Of a stretch of DNA of 40,497 nucleotides, positions 33,114-40,497 are shown piece after piece. The position numbers and the translations under genes were made by a program. Each line of letters begins with the position of its first letter. The first letter of the stretch is position 1. The notes under the pieces are model-generated. The model searched no databases. It was given only the letters and a program-made list of their open reading frames with translations, and was not told the origin of the DNA. The DNA comes from Myxococcales bacterium (GTDB lineage Bacteria > Myxococcota_A > Bradymonadia > UBA7976 > UBA1532), in NCBI GenBank assembly GCA_002731825.1, contig PCCS01000060.1, forward strand, positions 1 to 40,497, written 5' to 3'.

Positions 33114-34601
33114 GTGCAGTCCGTTGACAGCCAGTCCATCAACGAATCAAGCTTCGACCAAGACCGGGTACGGGTTTTATCTTTGATCCGCCAGTACGGG
33201 CGCTTTGCGAGCGCATTTCAGGTGCTTGAAGATGGCTATAGCTATTGGTTTTGGTCAGATGATAGTGGACGTGAGTGTGTCGTTGCGTATCTGGTCACTG
33301 GAGGATGCGCAGTCGTTGTCGGTCAGCCCATTGCGCCTCAAGACATACTGAAAGACGCTTTGTCTGCCTTCCGCCAATTTTCAGACGCCAATCAGTGGCG
33401 GCTTCTCTTGGCGGGGGTTGAAGAGTGGACCCTGTCCCATCTGGGCCCTGAATTAGACCATTTCGATGTGGTCAAAATTGGAGAGCAGCCCGAATGGGAT
33501 TGTCAGAATTACACCATCGAGGGGGCAGAGAATAAAACCTTGCGAGCGCAGATCAACCGAGCCAAGAACAAGGCTGTCTCCATCCAAAAAATACAGGCCA
33601 CACCGTCGGGAGAATTCGAGGGGACAGCGACATTGGCGATTCGACACGTCATGACGCGGTGGATGGATGCTCGACCCATTGGCATCTTGAAATTCATGGT
33701 GAGCCTAGACCCTCTCTCTTTCGCTTACGAGAAGCGCTACTTCTTAGCTCTGCACAAAGGCCAGCCCGTTGGTTTTCTCGCTGCCGTACCCGTGTATGAT
33801 CGAGGAGGCTGGTTTTTCGAGGACGTCATTAGAACGCCTGATGCGCCAAATGGGACCAGCGAACTGTTAATCCATACGGCGATGATGGATGCTCAATCGG
33901 CAGGCGACCGATTTGTCACCCTTGGTCTAGCCCCACTAGCGCGGCTGTCGACAAACTTGAAAACTGAGGCGGTTATTGGTCCTTTGGGCCGTAGAGCATT
34001 GAGCTGGGTCAAGGGTCTGTATGACTTCGATGGGCTGTATCGATTCAAAGGGCGGTTTAATCCACATCGTTGGACACCTCAATATATATTGAAGAGTCAG
34101 AGGGTCACTCACTTTCGAGCCACCACAGCTCTTCTAAGAGCGTTTACACCCAACTCAACCTGGGGATTTGTATTCGACAGCTTTAGACGCTTACTTGGCC
34201 GCGTCAAGCCGCGATTCTGGTCATCTCTATTGGCGGTCCAGTGCCTGATTCTCGTACCCTGGACTGCGCTACTGGCCAACGCAGACGGGGCATTTTGGTT
34301 TGGCGATAAAAGCGTTCAGGTCGCTTGGGTAGTCTTCAATGGTCTTCTTGCCGCGGGGCTACTCTCTCTGAGCGCTCTACTCAAAGTCCAGCATTCTGCC
34401 GCCCCTAGACTGAGTATGTTCTTAGCGGGGGCGACTCTCACGGATTTTGTCCTATCGACAGTCCAAGCGATTTCTTTGCATGGACAGGTTCAGGGCTGGG
34501 CTGCGGTCTTTGTTGCCATGGGTATTCTGGGGCCGGCTCTTGCTACGGTCGTCCTTTGGTGCATTTCCATTGGAACCGCCATGAGGGCCGCTCGACGATG
34601 A
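33114..34601 (+). CDS. MprF-type DUF2156 (lysyl-PG synthase-like) protein with C-terminal membrane helices
   Basis: A 495-residue protein. Residues 15-345 match the DUF2156 domain that forms the catalytic part of MprF phosphatidylglycerol lysyltransferases: CAVVVGQPIAPQDIL, LRAQINRAKNK, FMVSLDPLSFAYEKRYFLA, GFLAAVPVYDRGGWFFEDVI, and the terminal YRFKGRFNPHRWTPQYI. These enzymes move an amino acid from aminoacyl-tRNA to a lipid headgroup, lowering membrane negative charge. The last 120 residues form four membrane helices. In MprF the membrane part comes before the catalytic domain, so the order here is reversed. The true amino acid and lipid are unknown. The start is GTG, with a weak AGGGAC site. 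Its stop overlaps the next start (ATGA). Confidence 0.87.
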   Translation: MQSVDSQSINESSFDQDRVRVLSLIRQYGRFASAFQVLEDGYSYWFWSDDSGRECVVAYLVTGGCAVVVGQPIAPQDILKDALSAFRQFSDANQWRLLLAGVEEWTLSHLGPELDHFDVVKIGEQPEWDCQNYTIEGAENKTLRAQINRAKNKAVSIQKIQATPSGEFEGTATLAIRHVMTRWMDARPIGILKFMVSLDPLSFAYEKRYFLALHKGQPVGFLAAVPVYDRGGWFFEDVIRTPDAPNGTSELLIHTAMMDAQSAGDRFVTLGLAPLARLSTNLKTEAVIGPLGRRALSWVKGLYDFDGLYRFKGRFNPHRWTPQYILKSQRVTHFRATTALLRAFTPNSTWGFVFDSFRRLLGRVKPRFWSSLLAVQCLILVPWTALLANADGAFWFGDKSVQVAWVVFNGLLAAGLLSLSALLKVQHSAAPRLSMFLAGATLTDFVLSTVQAISLHGQVQGWAAVFVAMGILGPALATVVLWCISIGTAMRAARR

Positions 34602-35239
34602 GTTATCAAAGCTCCATTAATTATCCCCATAATGTGATTTTTGCCCACGGGTTTGAAGGTAGACCTGATGGCCGGAAGGCCAGCTACCTTCGTGAAACCC
34701 TTGGCATGACTGTCATTTCTCCGACTCTCCATAGCAAGGGCTGGCGCTTTCTAGACCACGTCTCCGTGCTTGCAGAAGCGCTGGATTCAAACCCCGATGT
34801 GTCGCTGGTCATCGGCTCTAGTATGGGCGGACTTGCATCGGTAGTTGCTTTGTCAAATCGACCCTCCAATGCCTACAAGCTGATCTTACTTGCGCCTGCA
34901 TTTGGTGTGCATCAATCCTTTCGCAATCGCCTTGGAGACGCGGCGTTCTCCAAGTGGGCAGCCGACGGTTTCATCCAATATCAGCATGCAGCCGTCGGTG
35001 GACCCATCGACTTACCTTTTTCTTTCTGGACCGAGTGCCGTGATGCAGCCCGAATTGTGATCGAGGCCAGTACCGTGATTATACATGGGGTGCATGACGA
35101 CGTAATTCCCCTGAGCGAGAGCGTCTCAGCAGCCAATCGTTCACCCGGTGTTCTGTCCTTATTTCAGGCCGATGATGATCACCGGTTAGGGGGAAGCCTA
35201 GACCTCATTCGAGACGCCCTCACGGTGCTGTATGCTTAA
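34598..35239 (+). CDS. Small alpha/beta hydrolase (YqiA-like esterase)
   Basis: A 213-residue hydrolase close to the YqiA/UPF0227 size. The oxyanion-type start is VIFAHGFEGRPDGRKA. The nucleophile elbow is GSSMGG with Ser75. The acid is in IIHGVHDDVIPLSES and the histidine in DDDHRLGG. No signal peptide is seen, so it is cytoplasmic. The start at ATG 34598 was chosen over an in-frame codon at 34556 because it forms an ATGA overlap with the MprF-type gene. Coupling to a lipid-modifying enzyme could mean a lipid or ester substrate, but that is inference. Its last 42 bases overlap the convergent ChaC gene. Confidence 0.88.
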   Translation: MSYQSSINYPHNVIFAHGFEGRPDGRKASYLRETLGMTVISPTLHSKGWRFLDHVSVLAEALDSNPDVSLVIGSSMGGLASVVALSNRPSNAYKLILLAPAFGVHQSFRNRLGDAAFSKWAADGFIQYQHAAVGGPIDLPFSFWTECRDAARIVIEASTVIIHGVHDDVIPLSESVSAANRSPGVLSLFQADDDHRLGGSLDLIRDALTVLYA

Positions 35240-35764
35240 ACATTGAGTGTGTAAATCCAGGACGTGCTTATCTCTGATTCGCCAATGGTCCAGGCAGCGA
35301 GCCAGTTCCGTCAGATATTGAAGATTGGTTCCGCTCGGACCCTGACTTCTCACGATATGTTGTGCCATCTTGTCTAAGCTTGACGACCCCAAATAATGGG
35401 GGTTGTTTTGGTTTGCCACGTAGACTGTGGCGTGCACAATGTGTCCTATATCGATTGGTGAGATAATGCGCGTGTAGCCCCCGCTTTCTCGTTCATCTAG
35501 GTACTCGAGAACAGACTGGAGATGGTCGGGCAACACTCTGAATGCAACCCCATCACAAGATCCCGCTGGGTCAGGGACCAAAGTGACCACTCGACCTGGC
35601 TCGGCAGGTGTCCCCCGATGGTCTGGTGACCCTTGCCAAAAGCGCCGAATATAGCCGGAAATACGAGCGGGTTTCTGTTCTAAGAACGGGAAGTCTGGGC
35701 GCCATATCAGTGAACCGTACCCGAAGAACCAAAGTGGTTGTTCGGTCGGGGTCTCACTGGTCAT
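35198..35764 (-). CDS. chaC: ChaC-like glutathione-specific gamma-glutamylcyclotransferase
   Basis: A 188-residue enzyme that should split glutathione into 5-oxoproline and Cys-Gly in the cytoplasm. The substrate loop is FFGYGSLIWRPDF (Tyr16-Leu19), and the catalytic Glu93 is in LDERESGGYTR. GSPDHRGTPAEPGRVVTLV is characteristic of the ChaC branch. The length fits. It is the last gene of the envelope operon: its ATG lies 11 bases inside the end of the duplicated-domain lipoprotein gene. Its 3' end overlaps the convergent hydrolase gene. Confidence 0.93.
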   Translation of the reverse strand: MTSETPTEQPLWFFGYGSLIWRPDFPFLEQKPARISGYIRRFWQGSPDHRGTPAEPGRVVTLVPDPAGSCDGVAFRVLPDHLQSVLEYLDERESGGYTRIISPIDIGHIVHATVYVANQNNPHYLGSSSLDKMAQHIVRSQGPSGTNLQYLTELARCLDHWRIRDKHVLDLHTQCLSIQHREGVSNEV

Positions 35765-36872
35765 CTGATGGACATGCGCTGAGCGGTTCGTTCGGTGCTT
35801 CGGTCCCGGGCATCCATCTCAGCGCGCCAAAGGTCGAGCCGGTGAGATCAATTTCAAAGGGATCGGTGACATTACCAGCAGCCAGTCCACACCACCCATC
35901 ATCAAAGCTTGCCGCTGACAAAAGGATATTACCTTTGACGATCAAAGCGCCGACATCGAGTTCTAGATTGGGTAGCCAAAGGTCAAACTCGCCGGTTTCG
36001 TTGACCTCGGCTGAAAAGGTCAAGCGTGCCGGTTGCTCGACGGGATCAGTCGCGAGGCGCAGAGTGCCATCAAGGGATGCTGGACTGGCAGTCTCATCCC
36101 CACCACGATAATTGAGCGAGATCCACAAGTTGAGGGGTAATCCAGATAGATTGGCTTGCAGAAACCAATCACCGGTAATGTCATGTCTTTGTCCATTGGT
36201 CACAGTGAAGGCTGGCCTCTCTGGCTGACTGATGACTTCGGCATCATCCATAGCCCCCACGTCTATTGGAACGCCCGCATCCGGTGCGCATGGGTCACCA
36301 GGACAGCGGTAAGGGACCGAATCGGAGGTGAGTCCGTCGGTGAGTCGAATGGCCCCAAATGTCGAGCCCTCCAAGTTCAGGTTCAATGGACTGACGACAT
36401 TGCCGAAGACGATCCCACACCACTGGTCATTATCGATGGCTTGACCGTGCAGTTCCACTCTGGCCGCTACTGTCGAGGGTGAGCCCAAGGTTTCAGGCCC
36501 TAATTCAAGCGGGTCAGCAATAATGACAAACCGCCCGTCGTCCCCGATGTCTGCGACTGTGGTGACCACAGGGTCCATATCAAAAGGGTTTTCTTCCAGC
36601 CAGAAACGGGCCTCGACGCGCTTAGGCGGCATCCCGGTCTCCCCCTCAGCAGGTCGAATTTCAATTCTAAGACCGAGTGTAATTCCACCATTAAGGAGCG
36701 CTCGAATGAGCCACATCCCCGTCAGATCACTTAATTGTCCCGTGCCGGTGGATTGCGCACAGACGTCTGTCCGGGCTGTCTCTGTACGTTGCCGATAATT
36801 TCGGTAGTCGTCATTGGGTGTCTCGGCGTCACAGCCTGTGAACAGCATCACTAGGCAAAGCAAACGTTTCAT
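35754..36872 (-). CDS. Lipoprotein with two copies of one beta-rich domain
   Basis: A 372-residue lipoprotein (MKRLLCLVMLFTGC, Cys14 followed by Asp). Two halves repeat the same order of elements. DLTGMWLIRALLNGG and DITGDWFLQANLSG open them, and WCGIVFGNVVSPLNLNLEG then STFGAIRL in the first matches WCGLAAGNVTDPFEIDLTG then STFGALRW in the second. Each ends with a proline/aspartate-rich tail containing a Cys pair (YRCPGDPC; SACPSDD). The family is not recognised. As a membrane-anchored beta protein it may bind a ligand or partner barrel. Its start overlaps the stop of the FadL-like gene (ATGA), which suggests that they work together. Confidence 0.82.
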   Translation of the reverse strand: MKRLLCLVMLFTGCDAETPNDDYRNYRQRTETARTDVCAQSTGTGQLSDLTGMWLIRALLNGGITLGLRIEIRPAEGETGMPPKRVEARFWLEENPFDMDPVVTTVADIGDDGRFVIIADPLELGPETLGSPSTVAARVELHGQAIDNDQWCGIVFGNVVSPLNLNLEGSTFGAIRLTDGLTSDSVPYRCPGDPCAPDAGVPIDVGAMDDAEVISQPERPAFTVTNGQRHDITGDWFLQANLSGLPLNLWISLNYRGGDETASPASLDGTLRLATDPVEQPARLTFSAEVNETGEFDLWLPNLELDVGALIVKGNILLSAASFDDGWCGLAAGNVTDPFEIDLTGSTFGALRWMPGTEAPNEPLSACPSDDQ

Positions 36873-38188
36873 AGTGACACCTCAAGGTCGATTGTGACGT
36901 ATTGACGGGCATCGGTATAATATCCATTCATCGTGGGCTGCTGGACGCTATTTCGTACGTCAACATCGACGAATTGTTGCCAGGTAAAGCTGGCTGATAG
37001 GTTGACTGAATCGGTCAGTTGGACAGATGCGCCGAGTCCGATCTCCCAATTGTTAGATTCAGCGAGACCGGGTTCAAAAGTCTCAACGGGCGTCGCGCCA
37101 TTTTCGAATTGACCCGTTGCATGCAGTGTTAATTCGTCATTTAGCGCCAAATCACAAGCCAGGCGATAACTGATCACGTCGCTGAAATTGCGTTCTTGGC
37201 TCAACAAAACCTCGCCGTTTGCGATGTTGACCGCTTCCTGCTTTTTAAAAACCGACCATTCTGTCCAGGTCACTTGAGGCCGCAGTGTCATCATCGTTCC
37301 TAAGTCCATGCCCAGCTCAAGGCGCAAACTCTGTGGCACAGGCAAGTCAAATCGCGCTTGCGCATGGGTCTCCTCGGCTCGACCGAAGGAGATATGAACT
37401 TGCCCCTCTACATCATAAGAGATACCCGAACTCCAGCTCAGGCCTAGGGCCCAATTAGGGGCTGGCTGCCAGCGAGCTCCAAGGATCCAGGACAGGGCCG
37501 AGGCCTCTCCATTTTCAAATAAGATTCGGCCCTCGGCAAGGCCGCCTGATTCATCGATGAGTCTGTCTCCGCTGTCTGGGTTTCGAGCTCGGACGGTACT
37601 CAGTCGTGTGTAATTATAAACCGGTGTCGCACCGATACTCAGACCCCATGGTCGATATCCGATACCCACGCCCAGCCCAGTGCTCATGATGAGCAACTGC
37701 GTATTGATCGTGGCCCACCGCTGAGGGCCATCGATTGCGCCTGGGAATTCAGCCGGCGCAGCCAAGTTTTTCTTCCATTTCGTTTTCCCAGCTCGGTCAA
37801 TAAACCAAACGAGACCGACACCCAGCTCGAGATCACCGAGACTAAGTCCGTGGGCCACGGCCGCCGATGGAACAAGCCCAAATGCCCCCGTCGTATTCTC
37901 CCCTGAGTTTGCCTCTGCAAACTCGTCGGGGACATTGTTTTCCTCGGCATAACGATCAAAAAGTGCGCGTCGGTTAACGCCTAAAACATGAAGGTTGAGC
38001 CGTGTGTCTTGCTTGGTCAAACCGGCCGGATTCCAATAGGTCGAAAACGCACTCTGATTGAGCGCACCACTGCGTAAACCATCAAATCGGCCGATATAGA
38101 ATGGGTTGGCGAAGCATGGCCATACTGACAGAAGTACGACCGCTGTCGAAAAGGCAAATGAACTGAGTCTAGTCGATGAGTATTTCAC
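36869..38188 (-). CDS. FadL/OmpP1-like outer-membrane beta-barrel protein
   Basis: A 439-residue exported protein with a GTG start and a signal peptide ending near WPCFANPF. The mature start FYIGRFDGLRSGALNQSAFSTYWNPAGL (shown here only as GALNQSAFS and YWNPAGL) matches the N-terminal hatch pattern of FadL-type transporters. Alternating hydrophobic strands then run to the end (LELGLGASVQLTD-type strands, terminal YVTIDLEVSL with the final Leu). FadL-type barrels take up hydrophobic compounds, and the substrate here is unknown. It is coupled to the downstream lipoprotein gene and follows the TlpA-like gene after 90 bases. Confidence 0.87.
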   Translation of the reverse strand: MKYSSTRLSSFAFSTAVVLLSVWPCFANPFYIGRFDGLRSGALNQSAFSTYWNPAGLTKQDTRLNLHVLGVNRRALFDRYAEENNVPDEFAEANSGENTTGAFGLVPSAAVAHGLSLGDLELGVGLVWFIDRAGKTKWKKNLAAPAEFPGAIDGPQRWATINTQLLIMSTGLGVGIGYRPWGLSIGATPVYNYTRLSTVRARNPDSGDRLIDESGGLAEGRILFENGEASALSWILGARWQPAPNWALGLSWSSGISYDVEGQVHISFGRAEETHAQARFDLPVPQSLRLELGMDLGTMMTLRPQVTWTEWSVFKKQEAVNIANGEVLLSQERNFSDVISYRLACDLALNDELTLHATGQFENGATPVETFEPGLAESNNWEIGLGASVQLTDSVNLSASFTWQQFVDVDVRNSVQQPTMNGYYTDARQYVTIDLEVSL

Positions 38189-38278
38189 TGGACGACAATA
38201 TCATAATTCGTTCTCGTCTGTCCTTGCCTCTGATCAAAGCTCTGCTCTCACCAAGTGTCAGTGCAACTTTGATGTAGA

Positions 38279-38854
38279 TTAACTCGACGAATCTTCGGCC
38301 TGTGCGATGGCTTTTTCTATGTGATCGATGAGTTGATTTACTCTTGGACTGACCAATCCGACTTGAACGGTTGATACGGCACCGGTTTTGTCGATGACAA
38401 TCAGGGTTGGGACGGTCTTGACCTGATACCGAGACGCCAGTGTCCGGCTTGGGTCTAAAATGACCGGGAAACTATAGCGATTCTGTTTCATAAATGCGCC
38501 CACATAGCGCGCAAGTTTTGGGGCGGAGTCTATACTCACAGAGAGGATCTGAACGCGATCGCTGGCTCGATAGCGTTTGTGCAAGATTTGCAGAGCCGGT
38601 AGCGTTTTTCGACAGGGTGCACACCAGGTCGCCCAGAAATCTAAGACGACCACTTGCCCTTTGTATTGGTCGAGCGAAATACTTTTTCTATCCAGTGTTT
38701 GACTCTTGAAATCTGGCGCCATTGAGCCGAGTTGTGGCCCACTGTCTGGACGTGTGATCAGGAATACAAAAACGAGAGCGAGCCCGGTGAATGCGATGTT
38801 CTTTAAAAACCGGCGGAAGTCGTGGTCTTTGATATTGGAGGTGTCTTTAGACAT
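38279..38854 (-). CDS. TlpA/ResA-like membrane-anchored thioredoxin-fold protein
   Basis: A 191-residue protein with an N-terminal membrane helix (about 18-34) and a periplasmic thioredoxin fold. The active site is FWATWCAPCRKTLPAL with Cys78 and Cys81. The cis-proline region is QVKTVPTLIVIDKTG. ResA/TlpA proteins reduce disulfides in the periplasm, for example in apocytochromes; a dihaem cytochrome is encoded elsewhere in the window but not nearby. It begins 18 bases after the PorV-like gene and continues that operon. Confidence 0.93.
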   Translation of the reverse strand: MSKDTSNIKDHDFRRFLKNIAFTGLALVFVFLITRPDSGPQLGSMAPDFKSQTLDRKSISLDQYKGQVVVLDFWATWCAPCRKTLPALQILHKRYRASDRVQILSVSIDSAPKLARYVGAFMKQNRYSFPVILDPSRTLASRYQVKTVPTLIVIDKTGAVSTVQVGLVSPRVNQLIDHIEKAIAQAEDSSS

Positions 38855-38872
38855 CGTCTCAACCCAAATGGT

Positions 38873-39748
38873 CTAAAGAAACATGGTCAGGCCGATGCCG
38901 AACGTATAGTTCGACGTCTCTGTTAAGTTATGGCGGTAGGCGAGCATGAGCTGACCATTGCCGCCCCCTTCGCGTACGATGAACCCGAGACCGCCACCGA
39001 CGAACTGATGTGCTGTTACCCGATCATTCGTGTAGCCAACTCGAATCGGGATCGTATCTCCCAAAAGGGCTTCCAAACCGGCTGCAAATATAGGCTTCGG
39101 TCCATCGAGGTGTCGATTCAAATCCATTAAAACATCAGTTGTCAGCGTGACTGCATCACCCGTAAAGGCAAACCCGCCTCCCGCCTGTTTTGGCGCTAAG
39201 GGATCGTCAAGATCGATCAGGTTTTTTCCAACCAATCCGATATGAAAGCCCTTAGAAACACTAAAAATAAGACCGACATCAAGTGTGAAACCTTCTAAAT
39301 CTTCTAAATCCTCCGAACTTCGCTCGATTTCCAAGTACCGCAATCCGACACCCAGGTGCAATTTGTCTGGAATGGCCGGATGAGAGAAGCCCAATCGAGC
39401 ATCATGCCCCTTTTGTTCAAACTCAGTACCCTTGTCCGTTGAATGAAATCCATAGCTGAGTCCGGCAGCCAAAACCGGTTGAGATTTTGAATCGGCAATA
39501 TTGACGCCCATGATATTCAATTGACCCGGGTCATTGCGCAGGTAGACCAGATCGACTTGGTATACGTAGGCGCGGCTTAGACCGGCCGGATTGTGAATAA
39601 TCCCACTTGTTCCAATGGCATCGGCCGTCAAAGCGCCCATGGCCACGCCCCGGGGATTATCTACAACCTGTCCTTGGCCGACTGCGAGATTCGTCAAAAA
39701 TAGTATCGTCAAGGTCGCCAATGAAACGACCGTAATAATTGGCTTCAT
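38873..39748 (-). CDS. PorV/PorQ-like outer-membrane beta-barrel protein
   Basis: A 291-residue exported protein. The start is ATG 39748, chosen because it gives a clean signal peptide (MKPIITVVSLATLTILFLTNLAVGQ) and overlaps the sulfatase stop as ATGA; a longer reading to 39820 is rejected. The mature start DNPRGVAMGALTADAIGTSG and HNPAGLSR are the usual PorV/UPF0164-type hatch, and the protein ends in strand-like FGIGLTMFL. PorV-type proteins are barrels linked to type IX secretion or sheath structures in Bacteroidetes, but many unrelated barrels share this pattern. Only an outer-membrane barrel is claimed. Confidence 0.83.
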   Translation of the reverse strand: MKPIITVVSLATLTILFLTNLAVGQGQVVDNPRGVAMGALTADAIGTSGIIHNPAGLSRAYVYQVDLVYLRNDPGQLNIMGVNIADSKSQPVLAAGLSYGFHSTDKGTEFEQKGHDARLGFSHPAIPDKLHLGVGLRYLEIERSSEDLEDLEGFTLDVGLIFSVSKGFHIGLVGKNLIDLDDPLAPKQAGGGFAFTGDAVTLTTDVLMDLNRHLDGPKPIFAAGLEALLGDTIPIRVGYTNDRVTAHQFVGGGLGFIVREGGGNGQLMLAYRHNLTETSNYTFGIGLTMFL

Positions 39749-40497
39749 TTCTGACCTGCGTTGTCTCGGGTAAACCGACTGTCTAAATTGTTTGCCGCGC
39801 CCCAGGTTGTCTTTTTCCATTTGGATGCTCGAGGCGCGAAGATCGCCAGGGGATCCATAGCGGCGCGGACCAAAACCGGCTTGGTTTTAAGTACGTTCTT
39901 TTGTTCTGCCGGATCGGTGCGCGTATCATAGACGCTGAGCGCACTGGGTCCGGCCATAATCACCTTTGCAGGTCCGACTTGGAGCGCATACTTCTTCACG
40001 CCCATACTCGCCACTTGAGCGATGGGGTAGATCGGTCCGTTTGACCAGACTTTCCCCAAGACATCTTCGCCCTGAATATCACCGGCTGGCGTTTGACCCA
40101 GGACCCGTTGGACAGTGGGCAGTAAATCCACGCCATCGGTCCCAAAATAGACCCTTTTACCCTTTGGAAACCAACCGGGCATTTTGATGATCAGCGGGAC
40201 GCTGATGAGCTCTTGATGCAGGCTCTGTCCGTGACCACATGATCCATGCTCCCAGAATTCATCGCCGTGGTCTGACGACACGATGATCATCGTGTCGTTA
40301 TAGATACCGGCGGCCTTTAGGTGTGCGACCAGCTTGCCAAAATGGATATCGTTAAATTCGATTTCATTTTCGTACAGAGCCTCTATTCGTACTTGATCCC
40401 GCTTGGATGGTGGTGTCTTCCGGCTCTTGATTTCACCCAATTCGGTTCCGGTGAGACTCCTTTGGTACAGACCTGAATAGGGTTTATTATCATAGCG
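39745..40497 (-). CDS. Sulfatase-family hydrolase/transferase (C-terminal part, truncated by the window)
   Basis: The frame is open to the window edge, so about 250 C-terminal residues are seen and the N-terminal part with the catalytic Cys/Ser is outside. Visible family features are NKPYSGLYQRSL, a NDTMIIVSSDHGDEFWEHG metal-binding loop, HGQSLHQELISVPLIIKMPG and FGTDGVDLLPTVQRVLG. These place it in the alkaline-phosphatase/sulfatase superfamily. Members hydrolyse sulfate esters or transfer phospho-headgroups in the periplasm; which of these cannot be told here. A TTG at 40440 is not a credible start, because homology continues upstream. Its stop overlaps the PorV-like start. Confidence 0.9.
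   Translation of the reverse strand, partial: RYDNKPYSGLYQRSLTGTELGEIKSRKTPPSKRDQVRIEALYENEIEFNDIHFGKLVAHLKAAGIYNDTMIIVSSDHGDEFWEHGSCGHGQSLHQELISVPLIIKMPGWFPKGKRVYFGTDGVDLLPTVQRVLGQTPAGDIQGEDVLGKVWSNGPIYPIAQVASMGVKKYALQVGPAKVIMAGPSALSVYDTRTDPAEQKNVLKTKPVLVRAAMDPLAIFAPRASKWKKTTWGAANNLDSRFTRDNAGQK

Noticed and set aside
39745..40440. Sulfatase start at TTG 40440
   Set aside because: The frame continues to the window edge with family-like sequence (NKPYSGLYQRSL), so the gene is truncated by the window and does not start there.

Overview
The window looks like a chromosomal segment of a predatory-type or surface-complex member of the Myxococcota/Bradymonadota group (the former Deltaproteobacteria). 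This is inferred from gene content, not from a marker gene. The signs are a Ser/Thr kinase fused to PEGA-like and formylglycine-generating-enzyme-like domains, two MopE-type lipoproteins with repeated DxDCDGxxDE motifs, stand-alone and degenerate receiver domains, many lipoproteins, FadL- and PorV-like barrels, and frequent GTG/TTG starts with ATGA-type gene overlaps. No rRNA, tRNA, CRISPR array, integrase or transposase was seen.

Region by region. 1-4685 (+): the tail of an unknown gene, then a kinase / membrane-anchored unknown / apolipoprotein N-acyltransferase-like operon. 4647-9249 (-): a five-gene block consisting of a J/TPR/CPBP membrane protein, two receiver-like proteins, a 74-residue secreted peptide with a PEP-CTERM-like tail, and an exosortase with all three catalytic residues. 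This block is the best candidate for an undescribed system. 9526-10419: a dihaem cytochrome lipoprotein facing a small conserved hypothetical. 10541-10625: an intergenic inverted-repeat element. 10718-14217 (+): a large receiver-like/acidic/TPR protein coupled to a canonical CheY-like protein. 14389-22532: two MopE-type lipoproteins facing each other, with tatD between them. 22739-26909: a small lipoprotein, a VOC protein, glutamine-dependent NAD synthetase (nadE) and a Nit-family amidase.

27025-32826 (-): a tightly overlapping set made of a HEAT-repeat/TrmH-type methyltransferase fusion, a pyrimidine nucleoside phosphorylase and a 1044-residue coiled-coil protein with four short linear repeats. 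33114-35239 (+): an MprF-like DUF2156 protein with its membrane part at the C terminus, coupled to a small alpha/beta hydrolase. 35198-40497 (-): an envelope operon reading sulfatase (partial), PorV-like barrel, TlpA-like thioredoxin, FadL-like barrel, a lipoprotein with two internal copies of one domain, and ChaC.

The common theme is the cell envelope: five lipoproteins, an Lnt homologue, an exosortase with a probable cargo, two outer-membrane barrels and a lipid-modifying enzyme. Signal-transduction proteins are interleaved with these. Metabolic genes (nadE, nucleoside phosphorylase, ChaC, Nit amidase, tatD) look like ordinary housekeeping or salvage functions.
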